Assembly (NCBI RefSeq): GCF_036663835.1
Contig: NZ_JAXOJT010000001.1
Coordinates: 620,001-684,000 of the forward strand
DNA from: Sphingomonas sp. LT1P40
Lineage (GTDB): Bacteria > Pseudomonadota > Alphaproteobacteria > Sphingomonadales > Sphingomonadaceae
Reading direction: 5' to 3'
DNA length: 64,000 bases
The notes under the pieces were generated by a model. It was given only the letters and a program-made list of their open reading frames with translations, was not told the DNA's origin and made no database searches. Below, piece by piece: positions 1 to 8,398 of this stretch (position 1 is its first letter; every line of letters starts with the position of its first letter). Made by a program: the position numbers and the translations under genes.

Positions 1-651
1 GACGTCGAGGCGAGTCGGTTCGATCCCGCCATCGTGCAGCCAGCGTGTGATAAACCCGCTCGCCCGGCGTTCCGATCGGGTGGAGGTGGGGACGACGAGG
101 TGGGGGCGGCGATAGCCGCGCTGGCGCAGGAAGCGGGCCATCTCTTCGCCCGCTGCACGGTGGGAAAAGCCGATGGCGACGTCGATCGGGTCTTCGGGCA
201 AGCCCCAGGTTTCGATCACGGTGATGCCGGCGGAGCGGAGTTTTTGCCGCATCCCGGCGTCCGACACGATCCCGGTCAGGATGATCGCATCGACGCGGCG
301 GGCGAGCGCCATGTTGATTTCGCGCACCAGCCGGTGATTGTCGGGGCCGGTGAGCGACAGCATCACGCTGTTGCCGTCCATCGCCAGTTCGTCGATCATC
401 GCTTCGACCGTGTCGTTGAAGATTGACTGGGCGATATCGGGGACCAGTGCCGCGATCAGTTTCGACCGGCTGCTGGCAAGGGCGCCGGCCGCGAGATTCT
501 GGATATAGCCGGTGGTCTCAATGGCTTCGCGGATGCGCATTCCGGTCGCGGCCGCCACGACTTCGGGGCTGTTGAGGTAGCGCGATACCGTCGCGGCGGA
601 CACGCCCGCCATCGCCGCCACGTCCTCCAGTCTCGGATTGCGCCCTGCCAT
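1..651 (-). CDS. LacI/GalR-family transcriptional regulator (C-terminus cut by window edge)
   Basis: 217 codons are visible from the ATG at 651; the rest runs off the left edge. Residues 7-30 (LEDVAAMAGVSAATVSRYLN) are the typical LacI helix-turn-helix followed by a hinge helix. The periplasmic-binding-protein-like effector domain then starts (LIAALVPDIAQSIFNDTVEAM). LacI regulators bind a palindrome and are released or recruited by a small ligand, usually a sugar or a catabolic intermediate. The gene is divergent from the P450 operon with 79 bp between the starts, and a perfect family operator lies in that gap. It is therefore likely autoregulated and the regulator of the operon. The effector cannot be told from the sequence. 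Confidence 0.93.
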   Translation of the reverse strand, partial: MAGRNPRLEDVAAMAGVSAATVSRYLNSPEVVAAATGMRIREAIETTGYIQNLAAGALASSRSKLIAALVPDIAQSIFNDTVEAMIDELAMDGNSVMLSLTGPDNHRLVREINMALARRVDAIILTGIVSDAGMRQKLRSAGITVIETWGLPEDPIDVAIGFSHRAAGEEMARFLRQRGYRRPHLVVPTSTRSERRASGFITRWLHDGGIEPTRLDV

Positions 652-695
652 TATCGCTACTTAAGCCCGAAGCGCGGCGAAATGCAAAAAGGGAT

Positions 696-709
696 TGCAA
701 GCGCTTTCA
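696..709. promoter_or_regulatory. LacI-family operator between divergent genes
   Basis: TGCAAGCGCTTTCA fits the LacI/GalR palindrome TGnAAnCGnTTnCA at every fixed position, with the central CpG expected for the hinge helix. It lies 45 bp upstream of the lacI-type start and 22 bp upstream of the P450 start, so binding would overlap both promoters. Confidence 0.75.
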
Positions 710-730
710 TCGCGGCGTAATTGAATTGTT

Positions 731-1909
731 ATGACGCATGACTTCGATCCGCTTTTACCGGAAACGTTCGACAGCGCGAATGGAGAGTATGCCGCACTTC
801 GCGCGAAGTGTCCGGTGGCCCATAGCGACGCGTGGGGCGGCTTTTGGGCGCTTATGAAGCATGACGATGTGTCCAATGCTGCGGCGGACTGGCAGACGTT
901 CATCACCTCGCAGCAGAATGTCGTGCCGAAGGTCGCGTTCACCGGGCGTCGCCCGCCGCTGCATCTCGATCCGCCCGAACATACGCCCTATCGCCGCGCG
1001 CTCGCGCCGCTGTTGACCGAGCGCAAGGTCGCCAAGCTGGAGCCGGTGGTGCGCGGGATTTGCCGCGACCTGCTGGCGAAGATGGTGGCAAAGGGCGGGG
1101 GCGATATCGTCGCCGATTTCTCCGCGCATATGCCGATCGCAACCTTCGCCAACTGGATGAATCTGCCGCCTGAAGCGGTCGCGGAACTGACGCGGGTGGG
1201 CCAGCGCTACAATATCGCGGTCCAGTCGAACGACATGGACTCGACCAAGCTGTCGAGCGCGGTGTTGTACGATATGGCGCGGGGCATCGTAGCCGACCGC
1301 AAGGCGAACCCTATGCCGGTGGACGAGGACGCGACCAGCGCGTTGCTCGCCGTGCGCGTCGATGGCGAGCCGTTGCCGGAGGAGATGATCGTCGGCACGA
1401 TCCGACAGGTGCTGGTGGTCGGCATCATCGCGCCGAGCGTGATGATCGGGTCGATCGCCGTGCATTTGAGCCGCGACCCGGCGTTGCAGGACCGGCTGCG
1501 TGCCGACCCGACATTGGTGCCCGCCGCGATCGAGGAATTTCTGCGGCTCTACACGCCCTATCGCGGGTTCGCGCGCACCGCCGTCACCGATGTCACGATC
1601 CGCGGTCGTACGATCCCGGCGGGTGAGCCGATCGCTTTGGTCTATGCTTCCGCTAATCGCGACGAGGATGTGTTCGAGGCACCCGACGAATTCCGCATCG
1701 ACCGACCGAACATGAAGGATTCGATCGCCTTTGGTCGCGGCCCGCATATGTGCGTCGGTGCAGCGCTGGCGCGGCTGGAACTGATCGTGGCGTTGGAGGA
1801 ACTGCTCGCGGCTGCTCCCGGCTTTGAATTGTCGGGCGAGCCCAAGCCGACGCGTTTCCCGGAGATTGGTGCCTTGTCCGCGCCGGTTACCTTTGCGGTG
1901 GCGGCATGA
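731..1909 (+). CDS. Cytochrome P450 with Ala-Pro in place of the acid-threonine pair
   Basis: A 392-residue soluble bacterial P450. The heme-thiolate loop is FGRGPHMCVG with Cys341, and the K-helix ExxR is Glu269-Arg272. In the I helix the usual (A/G)GxD/ETT is replaced by VGIIAPS (residues 230-236), so Ala234-Pro235 stand where the acid and threonine that deliver protons for O2 activation normally lie. It is paralogous to the P450 at 13159-14352, sharing RRPPLHLDPPEHTPYRR and EEFLRLYTPYRGFAR. It is the first gene of a run (CapA-like, permease, TonB receptor, hydrolase) and overlaps the CapA gene by 4 bp. Substrate is unknown; O-demethylation or hydroxylation of a phenolic is an inference from context. 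No ferredoxin gene is adjacent. The ATG at 731 has only a weak ribosome site. Confidence 0.93.
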   Translation: MTHDFDPLLPETFDSANGEYAALRAKCPVAHSDAWGGFWALMKHDDVSNAAADWQTFITSQQNVVPKVAFTGRRPPLHLDPPEHTPYRRALAPLLTERKVAKLEPVVRGICRDLLAKMVAKGGGDIVADFSAHMPIATFANWMNLPPEAVAELTRVGQRYNIAVQSNDMDSTKLSSAVLYDMARGIVADRKANPMPVDEDATSALLAVRVDGEPLPEEMIVGTIRQVLVVGIIAPSVMIGSIAVHLSRDPALQDRLRADPTLVPAAIEEFLRLYTPYRGFARTAVTDVTIRGRTIPAGEPIALVYASANRDEDVFEAPDEFRIDRPNMKDSIAFGRGPHMCVGAALARLELIVALEELLAAAPGFELSGEPKPTRFPEIGALSAPVTFAVAA

Positions 1910-3027
1910 CTCATATCTTCCTCGCCGCCGGCGACCTCGCGCCCGACCGCGACAATTACGACGAGAGCTACATCGCCACGCGCGACGTTCTGCATGCCGC
2001 CGACATCGCCTTCGCCCAGCTGGAAACCAGCTTTGCAGAACGGGGCGTGCGGCTGCCGCAGGCGCGGCACGCGGTATTGGCGCGGCCCGATGGCGCGGAT
2101 GCGCTGGCGCGGGCCGGGTTCGACGTAATCTCGATGGCGGGCAATCATGTGCTCGACTGGGGCAATGATGCGTTTTTCGAGACGCGTGCCAACTTGGAAC
2201 GCGCCGGGCTGAAGGTCGTCGGCGCGGGGGCGAATATCGTCGAGGCGCGTCAGCCGGTGAAGATCACGCTGGGGGATGGCACGCGGGTCGCAATTCTCGC
2301 TTACTGCACGATCCTGCCGCACAGTTACTGGGCGGAGGAGCGCCGTCCTGGCTGCGCACCGATGCGTGCGCACACGATCTACGAACAGATCGAGCATGAC
2401 CAGCCCGGCACGTCTGCGCGCGTCCATACCTATCCGCACCGCGAGGATCTGGCGGCGCTGGAGGCGGATATTCGTGCGGCCAAGGCCGATGCCGATCTGG
2501 TGTTCGTGTCGCTGCATTGGGGCATTCATTTCGTCCGTGCGAGCATTGCCGATTATCAGCGCGATGTGGCGCGCGCGGCGGTCGCTGCAGGTGCCAACGC
2601 AATTCTGGGCGGGCATGCGCATATCCTGAAGGGGTGTGAGGTCATCGACGGCGCGCCGGTCTTCTATTCATTGTGCAATTTCGCGACCGATTTGCGGATG
2701 GACCCGGTCCACGCGGCGTCGAAGAGCTTCAATGAAATCCGCGTGCTGGCCGAGGAATGGGAGCCGGATTTCGACAGCCTGTATAATTTCCCCAAGGCAT
2801 CGCGGCTGTCGATGGTCGCGCGGTTCGAAATCGCGGGCGGCAAGATCGTCCGCTCGGGCTTCCTGCCGCTCTACATCGACCGCGACGCCACCCCCCGCTT
2901 CGTCGAACGCGGCAGCGAACGGCATGCCGAGGTCGTCGATTACATGACTGCCGTAACCCAGGAAGCTGGCCTCAACGCCCGCTACCGCGTCGGCGACAAC
3001 ATGGTCGAACTGGAGATGGCGGCATGA
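1906..3027 (+). CDS. CapA-family (PGA_cap) metallophosphatase-like protein
   Basis: 373 residues of the CapA fold, a calcineurin-like di-metal hydrolase relative. Visible motifs are GDLAP near the N-terminus, GNHVLDWG (the NHxxDxG motif) and GGHAHILKG (GHxxH), so the metal-binding set looks complete. There is no signal peptide or membrane segment, unlike capsule-forming CapA/PgsA, which is membrane anchored. It overlaps the P450 stop (ATGA) and the next permease start (ATGA), implying translational coupling. Family members are named for poly-gamma-glutamate synthesis, but none of the partner genes (capB, capC, capE) is present. A catabolic hydrolase or phosphatase role within this operon is more likely; the substrate is unknown. 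Confidence 0.85.
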   Translation: MTHIFLAAGDLAPDRDNYDESYIATRDVLHAADIAFAQLETSFAERGVRLPQARHAVLARPDGADALARAGFDVISMAGNHVLDWGNDAFFETRANLERAGLKVVGAGANIVEARQPVKITLGDGTRVAILAYCTILPHSYWAEERRPGCAPMRAHTIYEQIEHDQPGTSARVHTYPHREDLAALEADIRAAKADADLVFVSLHWGIHFVRASIADYQRDVARAAVAAGANAILGGHAHILKGCEVIDGAPVFYSLCNFATDLRMDPVHAASKSFNEIRVLAEEWEPDFDSLYNFPKASRLSMVARFEIAGGKIVRSGFLPLYIDRDATPRFVERGSERHAEVVDYMTAVTQEAGLNARYRVGDNMVELEMAA

Positions 3028-4070
3028 GCAAGAACAAGGCCGGCACCGCCTCCGGTTTCCCGTTGGAAGGCTATGTCTTCCTCTATCTTATCGCCTATCT
3101 GCCCAACGTCATCATCACAAAATTAGTGACGAGCGCAGTGCATCCCGGCCTTGGCCGTCCGCTGACGGGGCTGGAGACGCTGCCCGCTTCGCTCATCATT
3201 TCACTTGTGCTGACTTACCTCTTCATCTGGTGGTCGGGCTGGCACAAGGACGCGCATGGCGTGATGTTCCTCGGCCGCCGTATTCCGGTGCCGACCAAAT
3301 ATACGATGTATTCGGGGCTTGGCACCGCGCTGGTGCTGTTCACGGTGCCGCTGTCTTTCACGTTCGAGGGCGTGAGCATTCCCTTCATCCAGTTGCTGAT
3401 GCGCGGCGACATCCTGTTGATCGCGCCGATCGTCGATCTGATCTTTGGTCGGCGTGTGCGCTGGTGGAGCTGGGCGGCACTGGTGATGGTGCTGATCGCC
3501 ATGGTCATCACGCTGAAGGATCGTGGTGGTCTGTATTTGCCGCCGCTCGCGATCCTGACGGTGGTGCTTTACACGATCGGCTATTTCGTCCGGCTGGTCG
3601 TGATGACCAAGGTGTCGAAGAGCGGCGATCCGGCATCGGTGCGCCAGTATTTCGTCGAGGAAAAAGTCTTCGCGCTGCCGCTGTCGGTGGCGATCCTCGC
3701 GGCGATTTCGGCATCGGGCATCGGCAGTCAATCGGGTGCGCTCGGTTGGGGGTTCATTTCGGTGTGGACCGATCCTGTGATTCTGCCGCTGTTCGGCATC
3801 GGCCTGACGCTGACCATCGTGTCGGTGTTTGCGATCATCATCCTGCTCGACCCGCGTGAGAACGCGTATTGCGTGCCGCTGGAGCGTGCCGCGAGCCTGG
3901 TCGCTGGCGTCGGCGGTGCGCTGATCCTCGCCTGGGTCTGGGGGCTGCCGCATCCGCGCCCCGCCGAACTGATCGGTGCCGGAATATTGATCGGCGCCAT
4001 CGTGTTGCTTTCGCTTGCTCCCCGCTTTGCCGACCGGCCTGCCCGGGCGGCGCGCGCGGAAACCACCTGA
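3024..4070 (+). CDS. DMT-superfamily-like inner-membrane permease, about 10 TM
   Basis: 348 very hydrophobic residues forming roughly ten membrane helices from about residue 12 to 335. Charged positions sit in loops, and a polar RGDILLIAPIVDL stretch lies mid-protein. Layout and length resemble EamA/DMT-type permeases, but no diagnostic motif is certain. Start ATG overlaps the CapA stop by 4 bp. Between a P450/CapA pair and a TonB receptor, it is a good candidate for inner-membrane transport of the compound that the receptor brings across the outer membrane (inference). Confidence 0.75.
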   Translation: MSKNKAGTASGFPLEGYVFLYLIAYLPNVIITKLVTSAVHPGLGRPLTGLETLPASLIISLVLTYLFIWWSGWHKDAHGVMFLGRRIPVPTKYTMYSGLGTALVLFTVPLSFTFEGVSIPFIQLLMRGDILLIAPIVDLIFGRRVRWWSWAALVMVLIAMVITLKDRGGLYLPPLAILTVVLYTIGYFVRLVVMTKVSKSGDPASVRQYFVEEKVFALPLSVAILAAISASGIGSQSGALGWGFISVWTDPVILPLFGIGLTLTIVSVFAIIILLDPRENAYCVPLERAASLVAGVGGALILAWVWGLPHPRPAELIGAGILIGAIVLLSLAPRFADRPARAARAETT

Positions 4071-4125
4071 ATATATCGATCAACCCCAAACCGCAGGGAC
4101 ATGCGGAACGGAAGAGGAGGGAAGA

Positions 4126-6804
4126 ATGAAGACCATCGTCACCCGTCGTTCGGCCATTTTGCTGGGCCGCACTGCAATCGGCGCACTCGCGCTCGGCATC
4201 GCATCGCCCGTGCTGGCGCAGGACGAACCGGCGCCGGAGGCTGAAGCCGCCTCTGAGCAGGAAGTCATCGTCACCGGCAGCCGCATTCGCGGGATCGAGC
4301 CGGTCGGCTCGGCCGTCATCCAGATCGATGCCGAAAAGATCATGGAAGAGCCGGTGGTATCGACCAACGACCTGTTGCGCCGCGTGCCACAGGTCGTGTC
4401 GCTGGGCGCGAACCGCGCGGGCGGATCGGCGCAGAACGGCGCGGCCAATGCGACGCGCGGTGCGGGTGTGAACCTACGCGGACTGTCCACCAACGCCACG
4501 CTGCTGCTCTATGACGGCAAGCGCTTCCCGCCACAGGGGACGCAGGGCCAGTTCACCGATCCGTCGGTGATCCCGTCAATCGCGCTGGGTGCGATCGAGG
4601 TCGTCGCGGACGGCGCCTCGGCCATTTATGGCTCGGACGCGGTTGCGGGCGTGGTCAACCTCATCCTGCGCAAGAACTTTTCCGGCATCGAGGTGCGCGG
4701 TCGTTACGGCATGACCGAGGGCGACTTCCGCGAGGGCCAAGTCGCCGCGCTGATCGGGCACAATTGGGACGGCGGCTGGATCACGATCGCTGGCGAGTAT
4801 TCGGCGAATTCGCCGCTTTATGGCCGCGAACTCGATTTCTATCAGAACGATTTGCGCAGCCAGGGCGGGCGTGACCTGCGCGTCACCAACTGTGCGCCCG
4901 GCACGATCACGGTCAGCGGCCAGACCTATGCGATCCCGACCGGCGGCGTGACCAGCGCCAATGCAGCCGCGCTGGTTGCGGGGACGGCCAACCGTTGTTT
5001 CTATGATGGCGATCTGGAAGTCATCCCGGATCAGGAACGCTATAGCGTCGTCGCCAACGCTAGCCAGGAGATTGGCGACTTCGCCCGTATCTTTGCTGAC
5101 GGCTTCTGGTCGCGCCGCACTGGTACGATCCCGTTGCTGGCCAGCGTCAATGCGACGGTGCCCAGCAGCAATCCATTCTACGTCGCACCGGTCGGCGTAA
5201 CGCCGCCCTTGTGCGCGGCCAGCGTCGGCGCACCGGCCGGTTCGCGCTGTGTGACCGTCGCCACCTCGCTCTACCCGGCGATCGGAACGATCTCTCGCCC
5301 GATCGAGGCGACCAGCTGGAATGCGACGGCGGGCATCGAGTTCAAGCCGTTCGGCGATTTCCGCGCGACCGTCTATTACGCGCATGGCGAAGCGGAAGAG
5401 ATCGACAATCGCCGTCGCAGCGGCGTGAATGCGGCGGCGTTGCAGGCGGCGCTCAATGACACCAATCCGGCGACCGCGCTGAACGTGTTCGGTGGAGCGA
5501 ACAACGCCGCGACGATCGCCACGATCACCGACAATTTGTTTGTCATCACCGGTCGCACGCGGCTCGACGTGGTCAATGCGCAGATGGACGGATCGCTGTT
5601 CGAGATGGCGGGTGGCAATGTACGCATCGCGGTCGGCGGCGAGCATCGCGTCGAATACACGTTCACCGATCTGTTGAGCGGTCGCTCGACCGCGCCGGTG
5701 CGCGTGACCGATGACGGCAGCCGCAATGTCGATGCCGTGTTCGCCGAACTGTTCGTGCCGCTGGTCGGTGCGGGCAATGCCTCGGCCGGTCTGGAAAAAC
5801 TGAACCTCAGCCTTGCCGTCCGTTACGAGCATTACAGCGATTTCGGCAGCACCACGAACCCCAAGTTCGGCGTGACCTATCAACCGTTTACCGGCCTGAC
5901 GCTGAAAGGGACTTACGGCACCTCGTTCCGCGCCCCGACCTTTACCGAGGTGTCGACGATCGCGGGCGGCGCGGGCCTGTATTTCGATACGCTCCCCGGA
6001 CCCGGCGGCAACCAGACCGGCATCGGCATCGCCGGCGGCAACCCGAACCTGCGGCCCGAACAGGCGGAGACGTGGTCGTTTGGTGTCGAGGCCGCACCGC
6101 CGACCTTGCCCGGCTTCACCGCATCCGTGAATTACTTCCGGATCGATTATACCGATCAGATTCAGGCGTTGCGCGGCACCGCCGGCATCCTGACCAACCC
6201 GCTCTACGCCAATTTCCGTCAGTTCAATCCGACGGCGGCGGAAGTCAGCGCGCTGGTCGCGTCCGGCCTGCCAATCAATAGCGCGATCAACCAGAGCCTG
6301 GTGACGTTCATCGTCGATGGGCGCCGTCAGAACCTCGGAACGTCGCTGTTGCGCGGGCTGGACTTCACCGCAGCCTATCGATGGGACATGGGCGGCGTCG
6401 AGTTCGATGCCGGTATCCAAGGGACTTACATCCTGGACTATCTGTTCGAGGCCGTGCCGGGTTCGGGGCTGGTCGATGTGCTCGATACGATCGGCTTCAG
6501 TCAGAAATTCCGGACCCAGGCCGATATCGGGGCAAAGGTCGGCGGGGCGAAGGCGCGCCTGACGTGGAACCACCTGAACGGCTACACCAACACCACCTCG
6601 ACCGTGTTTCGGGAGGTCAGCAATTACGACACGTTCGACCTGCTGATCGGATATGACATCAACGAAAAGATCAGTCTGTCGTTCGATGTGCGCAACCTGT
6701 TCAACGAGGATCCGCCCTTCGTCGATACGACCGGCGGTTACGATCCGCAGTCGTCGAACCCGATCCCGCGGCTGTTCGCTATCACGGCCAACGTGAAGTT
6801 CTGA
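4126..6804 (+). CDS. TonB-dependent outer-membrane receptor
   Basis: 892 residues. The start at 4126 is preferred over an upstream in-frame ATG at 4015 because GAGGAGGGA lies just before it and it opens a signal peptide ending ASPVLAQ. The plug domain begins EVIVTGSRIRGIEPVG, a common sphingomonad receptor opening, and includes DGASAIYGSDAVAGVVNLILRKNFSG. The C-terminus is a beta-barrel ending in LFAITANVKF with the required terminal Phe. It moves a ligand across the outer membrane using TonB-ExbBD energy. It lies 55 bp after the permease and overlaps the next esterase by one base (TGATG), so ligand uptake is coupled to hydrolysis. The ligand is probably a plant phenolic ester or glycoside (inference). 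Confidence 0.95.
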   Translation: MKTIVTRRSAILLGRTAIGALALGIASPVLAQDEPAPEAEAASEQEVIVTGSRIRGIEPVGSAVIQIDAEKIMEEPVVSTNDLLRRVPQVVSLGANRAGGSAQNGAANATRGAGVNLRGLSTNATLLLYDGKRFPPQGTQGQFTDPSVIPSIALGAIEVVADGASAIYGSDAVAGVVNLILRKNFSGIEVRGRYGMTEGDFREGQVAALIGHNWDGGWITIAGEYSANSPLYGRELDFYQNDLRSQGGRDLRVTNCAPGTITVSGQTYAIPTGGVTSANAAALVAGTANRCFYDGDLEVIPDQERYSVVANASQEIGDFARIFADGFWSRRTGTIPLLASVNATVPSSNPFYVAPVGVTPPLCAASVGAPAGSRCVTVATSLYPAIGTISRPIEATSWNATAGIEFKPFGDFRATVYYAHGEAEEIDNRRRSGVNAAALQAALNDTNPATALNVFGGANNAATIATITDNLFVITGRTRLDVVNAQMDGSLFEMAGGNVRIAVGGEHRVEYTFTDLLSGRSTAPVRVTDDGSRNVDAVFAELFVPLVGAGNASAGLEKLNLSLAVRYEHYSDFGSTTNPKFGVTYQPFTGLTLKGTYGTSFRAPTFTEVSTIAGGAGLYFDTLPGPGGNQTGIGIAGGNPNLRPEQAETWSFGVEAAPPTLPGFTASVNYFRIDYTDQIQALRGTAGILTNPLYANFRQFNPTAAEVSALVASGLPINSAINQSLVTFIVDGRRQNLGTSLLRGLDFTAAYRWDMGGVEFDAGIQGTYILDYLFEAVPGSGLVDVLDTIGFSQKFRTQADIGAKVGGAKARLTWNHLNGYTNTTSTVFREVSNYDTFDLLIGYDINEKISLSFDVRNLFNEDPPFVDTTGGYDPQSSNPIPRLFAITANVKF

Positions 6805-8324
6805 TGCCCGTAATGCTCGCCAGCGTGCTTGCCGGATGCGCCGCCCTGACCGGCGCGCATCCGGGCGGTGTTACCGTCACCGCCGCGCCGGTGAGCCATT
6901 CGCAAGGGTGGGAGGCACCCGACAGTCGCGGCGGCTATCGCGGCGTCCCGGTTAAGGTGCCGTTCTGCCGCGTCGAGGGGAGGATCGAGGGCAATATCGG
7001 GTTCGAGCTGTGGTTGCCGTTCGACTGGAACGGGCGGTTGCTGGGCGCGGGCGTCGGCGGCGATGCGGGGGTTTATAATTACACCGATATGAGCCGTCGC
7101 ATCGGCGAGGGTTTCGCCACCGTCACCACCGATAGCGGGCACAAGGCGACGCAGGCCCGCTGGATGGCCGATCCCAAAGCGCGGGTCGATTACGAGCATC
7201 GCGCGGTGCATTTGACTGCCGTCGCGGCGAAGGCGCTGGCGGCGCGGTTTTACAAGCGGTCTGTGAACAAAAGCTATTTCACTGGCTGTTCGGGCGGCGG
7301 GCGACAGGCGCTCAAGCAGATGCAGAATTATCCCGGCGACTATGACGGCGTGATCGCCGGGGCACCGGGGCCGTACATGCCGCTGCAATCGGTGCGGATG
7401 CTGTGGTTCGCGCTGCAACAGAAATGGACCCCGGCGGGCGCGCTGAGCGATGCCGACTGGTCGCTGTACGAGAGCAAGGCGATAGCGGCGTGCGACGGCA
7501 GCGACGGTGTGAAGGACGGCATCATCGCCAACCCGCTCGCGTGTAATTTTCGCTCAGCGACCTTGCTGTGCAAGCCCGGCCAGACCGAGGGCTGCCTGAC
7601 CGCGCCGAAGCTCCAGATGCTCGACCTGATCCGCGCGCCGATGAAGGACGAGCGGGGCAGGGCAATGGACGGTGGGCTATTTCCCGGCGTTCGCACGCGT
7701 CCCGGCCCGCCTTCACCGCTGCTCCGCGCGATGTGGGCGGACGGGGTATATGGCGATGCAAACTGGAACGAGGACTCATTCCAGCGCTCGCGCGACTTGT
7801 TAGCCGCGAACAAGGCGATGCCGGAATTGCGCGCGGACAGGCTGGCGATCGCGCCGTTCGTGAAGGCGGGTGGCAAGGCCATCCTGTATCAGGGCTGGGC
7901 CGATCCCTCGACCAATGCCGGGCCGACGATCGATTATTATGGCGCACTGGCTCGCGCCAATGGCGGGCTGGCCAGGCTGGACGATCATGTCCGGCTGTTC
8001 ATGGCACCGGGCGTCTATCACTGCGCGCGCGGGCCGGGTGCCGACCAGTTCGGCGCATCCGGCCATATGACATGGCCGGGTGATGCGGCGCGCGACACCT
8101 TGTGGGCGCTGATCCACTGGGTCGAAAAGGGGCAGGCTCCGGCGCGACTGACCGCGACGAAGATTGTGGAGGGGAAAGAGACGTTCACGCGGACGCTGTG
8201 TCCCTATCCTCAGGCGGCGCGCTATGACGGGATTGGGCCACAGGATCGGGCGGCGTCCTATGCCTGTGTCGTCGATCCGGCGCTGGTCAAATATATGGGC
8301 CGGAAATCGCTGGTCGGGTCTTAA
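6804..8324 (+). CDS. Tannase/feruloyl-esterase-family hydrolase
   Basis: 506 residues of the PF07519-type family, which splits ester bonds of gallate, ferulate or related phenolic acids. The catalytic Ser163 sits in TGCSGGGRQ, Asp367 in QGWADPSTNAG and His406 in GVYHCARG. Cys162 and Cys407 next to Ser and His give the CS-D-HC disulfide arrangement typical of the family. The N-terminus MPVMLASVLAGC resembles a lipobox (LAGC) but lacks the usual positive charge, so lipoprotein export is uncertain. Start ATG overlaps the receptor stop. It probably releases an aromatic acid that the lig pathway could take in as protocatechuate- or gallate-type compounds (inference). Confidence 0.9.
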   Translation: MPVMLASVLAGCAALTGAHPGGVTVTAAPVSHSQGWEAPDSRGGYRGVPVKVPFCRVEGRIEGNIGFELWLPFDWNGRLLGAGVGGDAGVYNYTDMSRRIGEGFATVTTDSGHKATQARWMADPKARVDYEHRAVHLTAVAAKALAARFYKRSVNKSYFTGCSGGGRQALKQMQNYPGDYDGVIAGAPGPYMPLQSVRMLWFALQQKWTPAGALSDADWSLYESKAIAACDGSDGVKDGIIANPLACNFRSATLLCKPGQTEGCLTAPKLQMLDLIRAPMKDERGRAMDGGLFPGVRTRPGPPSPLLRAMWADGVYGDANWNEDSFQRSRDLLAANKAMPELRADRLAIAPFVKAGGKAILYQGWADPSTNAGPTIDYYGALARANGGLARLDDHVRLFMAPGVYHCARGPGADQFGASGHMTWPGDAARDTLWALIHWVEKGQAPARLTATKIVEGKETFTRTLCPYPQAARYDGIGPQDRAASYACVVDPALVKYMGRKSLVGS

Positions 8325-8398
8325 CCACCCGAAATTGCGTGTCACGCCGGACAGGGATATGCCGGACCCGGGCCATTCGTGCGCCCGGGAGACGGACC

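Noticed and set aside
1642..2622. Minus-strand frame of 326 codons across the P450/CapA junction
   Set aside because: It is antisense to two genes with solid motifs and has no homology signals.
1906..3027. Poly-gamma-glutamate capsule synthesis from the CapA-like gene
   Set aside because: No CapB ligase, CapC or other capsule genes are present and the protein has no membrane anchor.
4576..6573. Long minus-strand frame (665 codons) under the first TonB receptor
   Set aside because: It is the antisense reading of a certain receptor gene in GC-rich DNA, very rich in Arg, His and Asp, with no family motif and no ribosome site.
6804..6839. Lipobox LAGC at the start of the tannase-like protein as proof of a lipoprotein
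   Set aside because: The leader is only 11 residues and has no positive charge, so it was kept as a possibility only.
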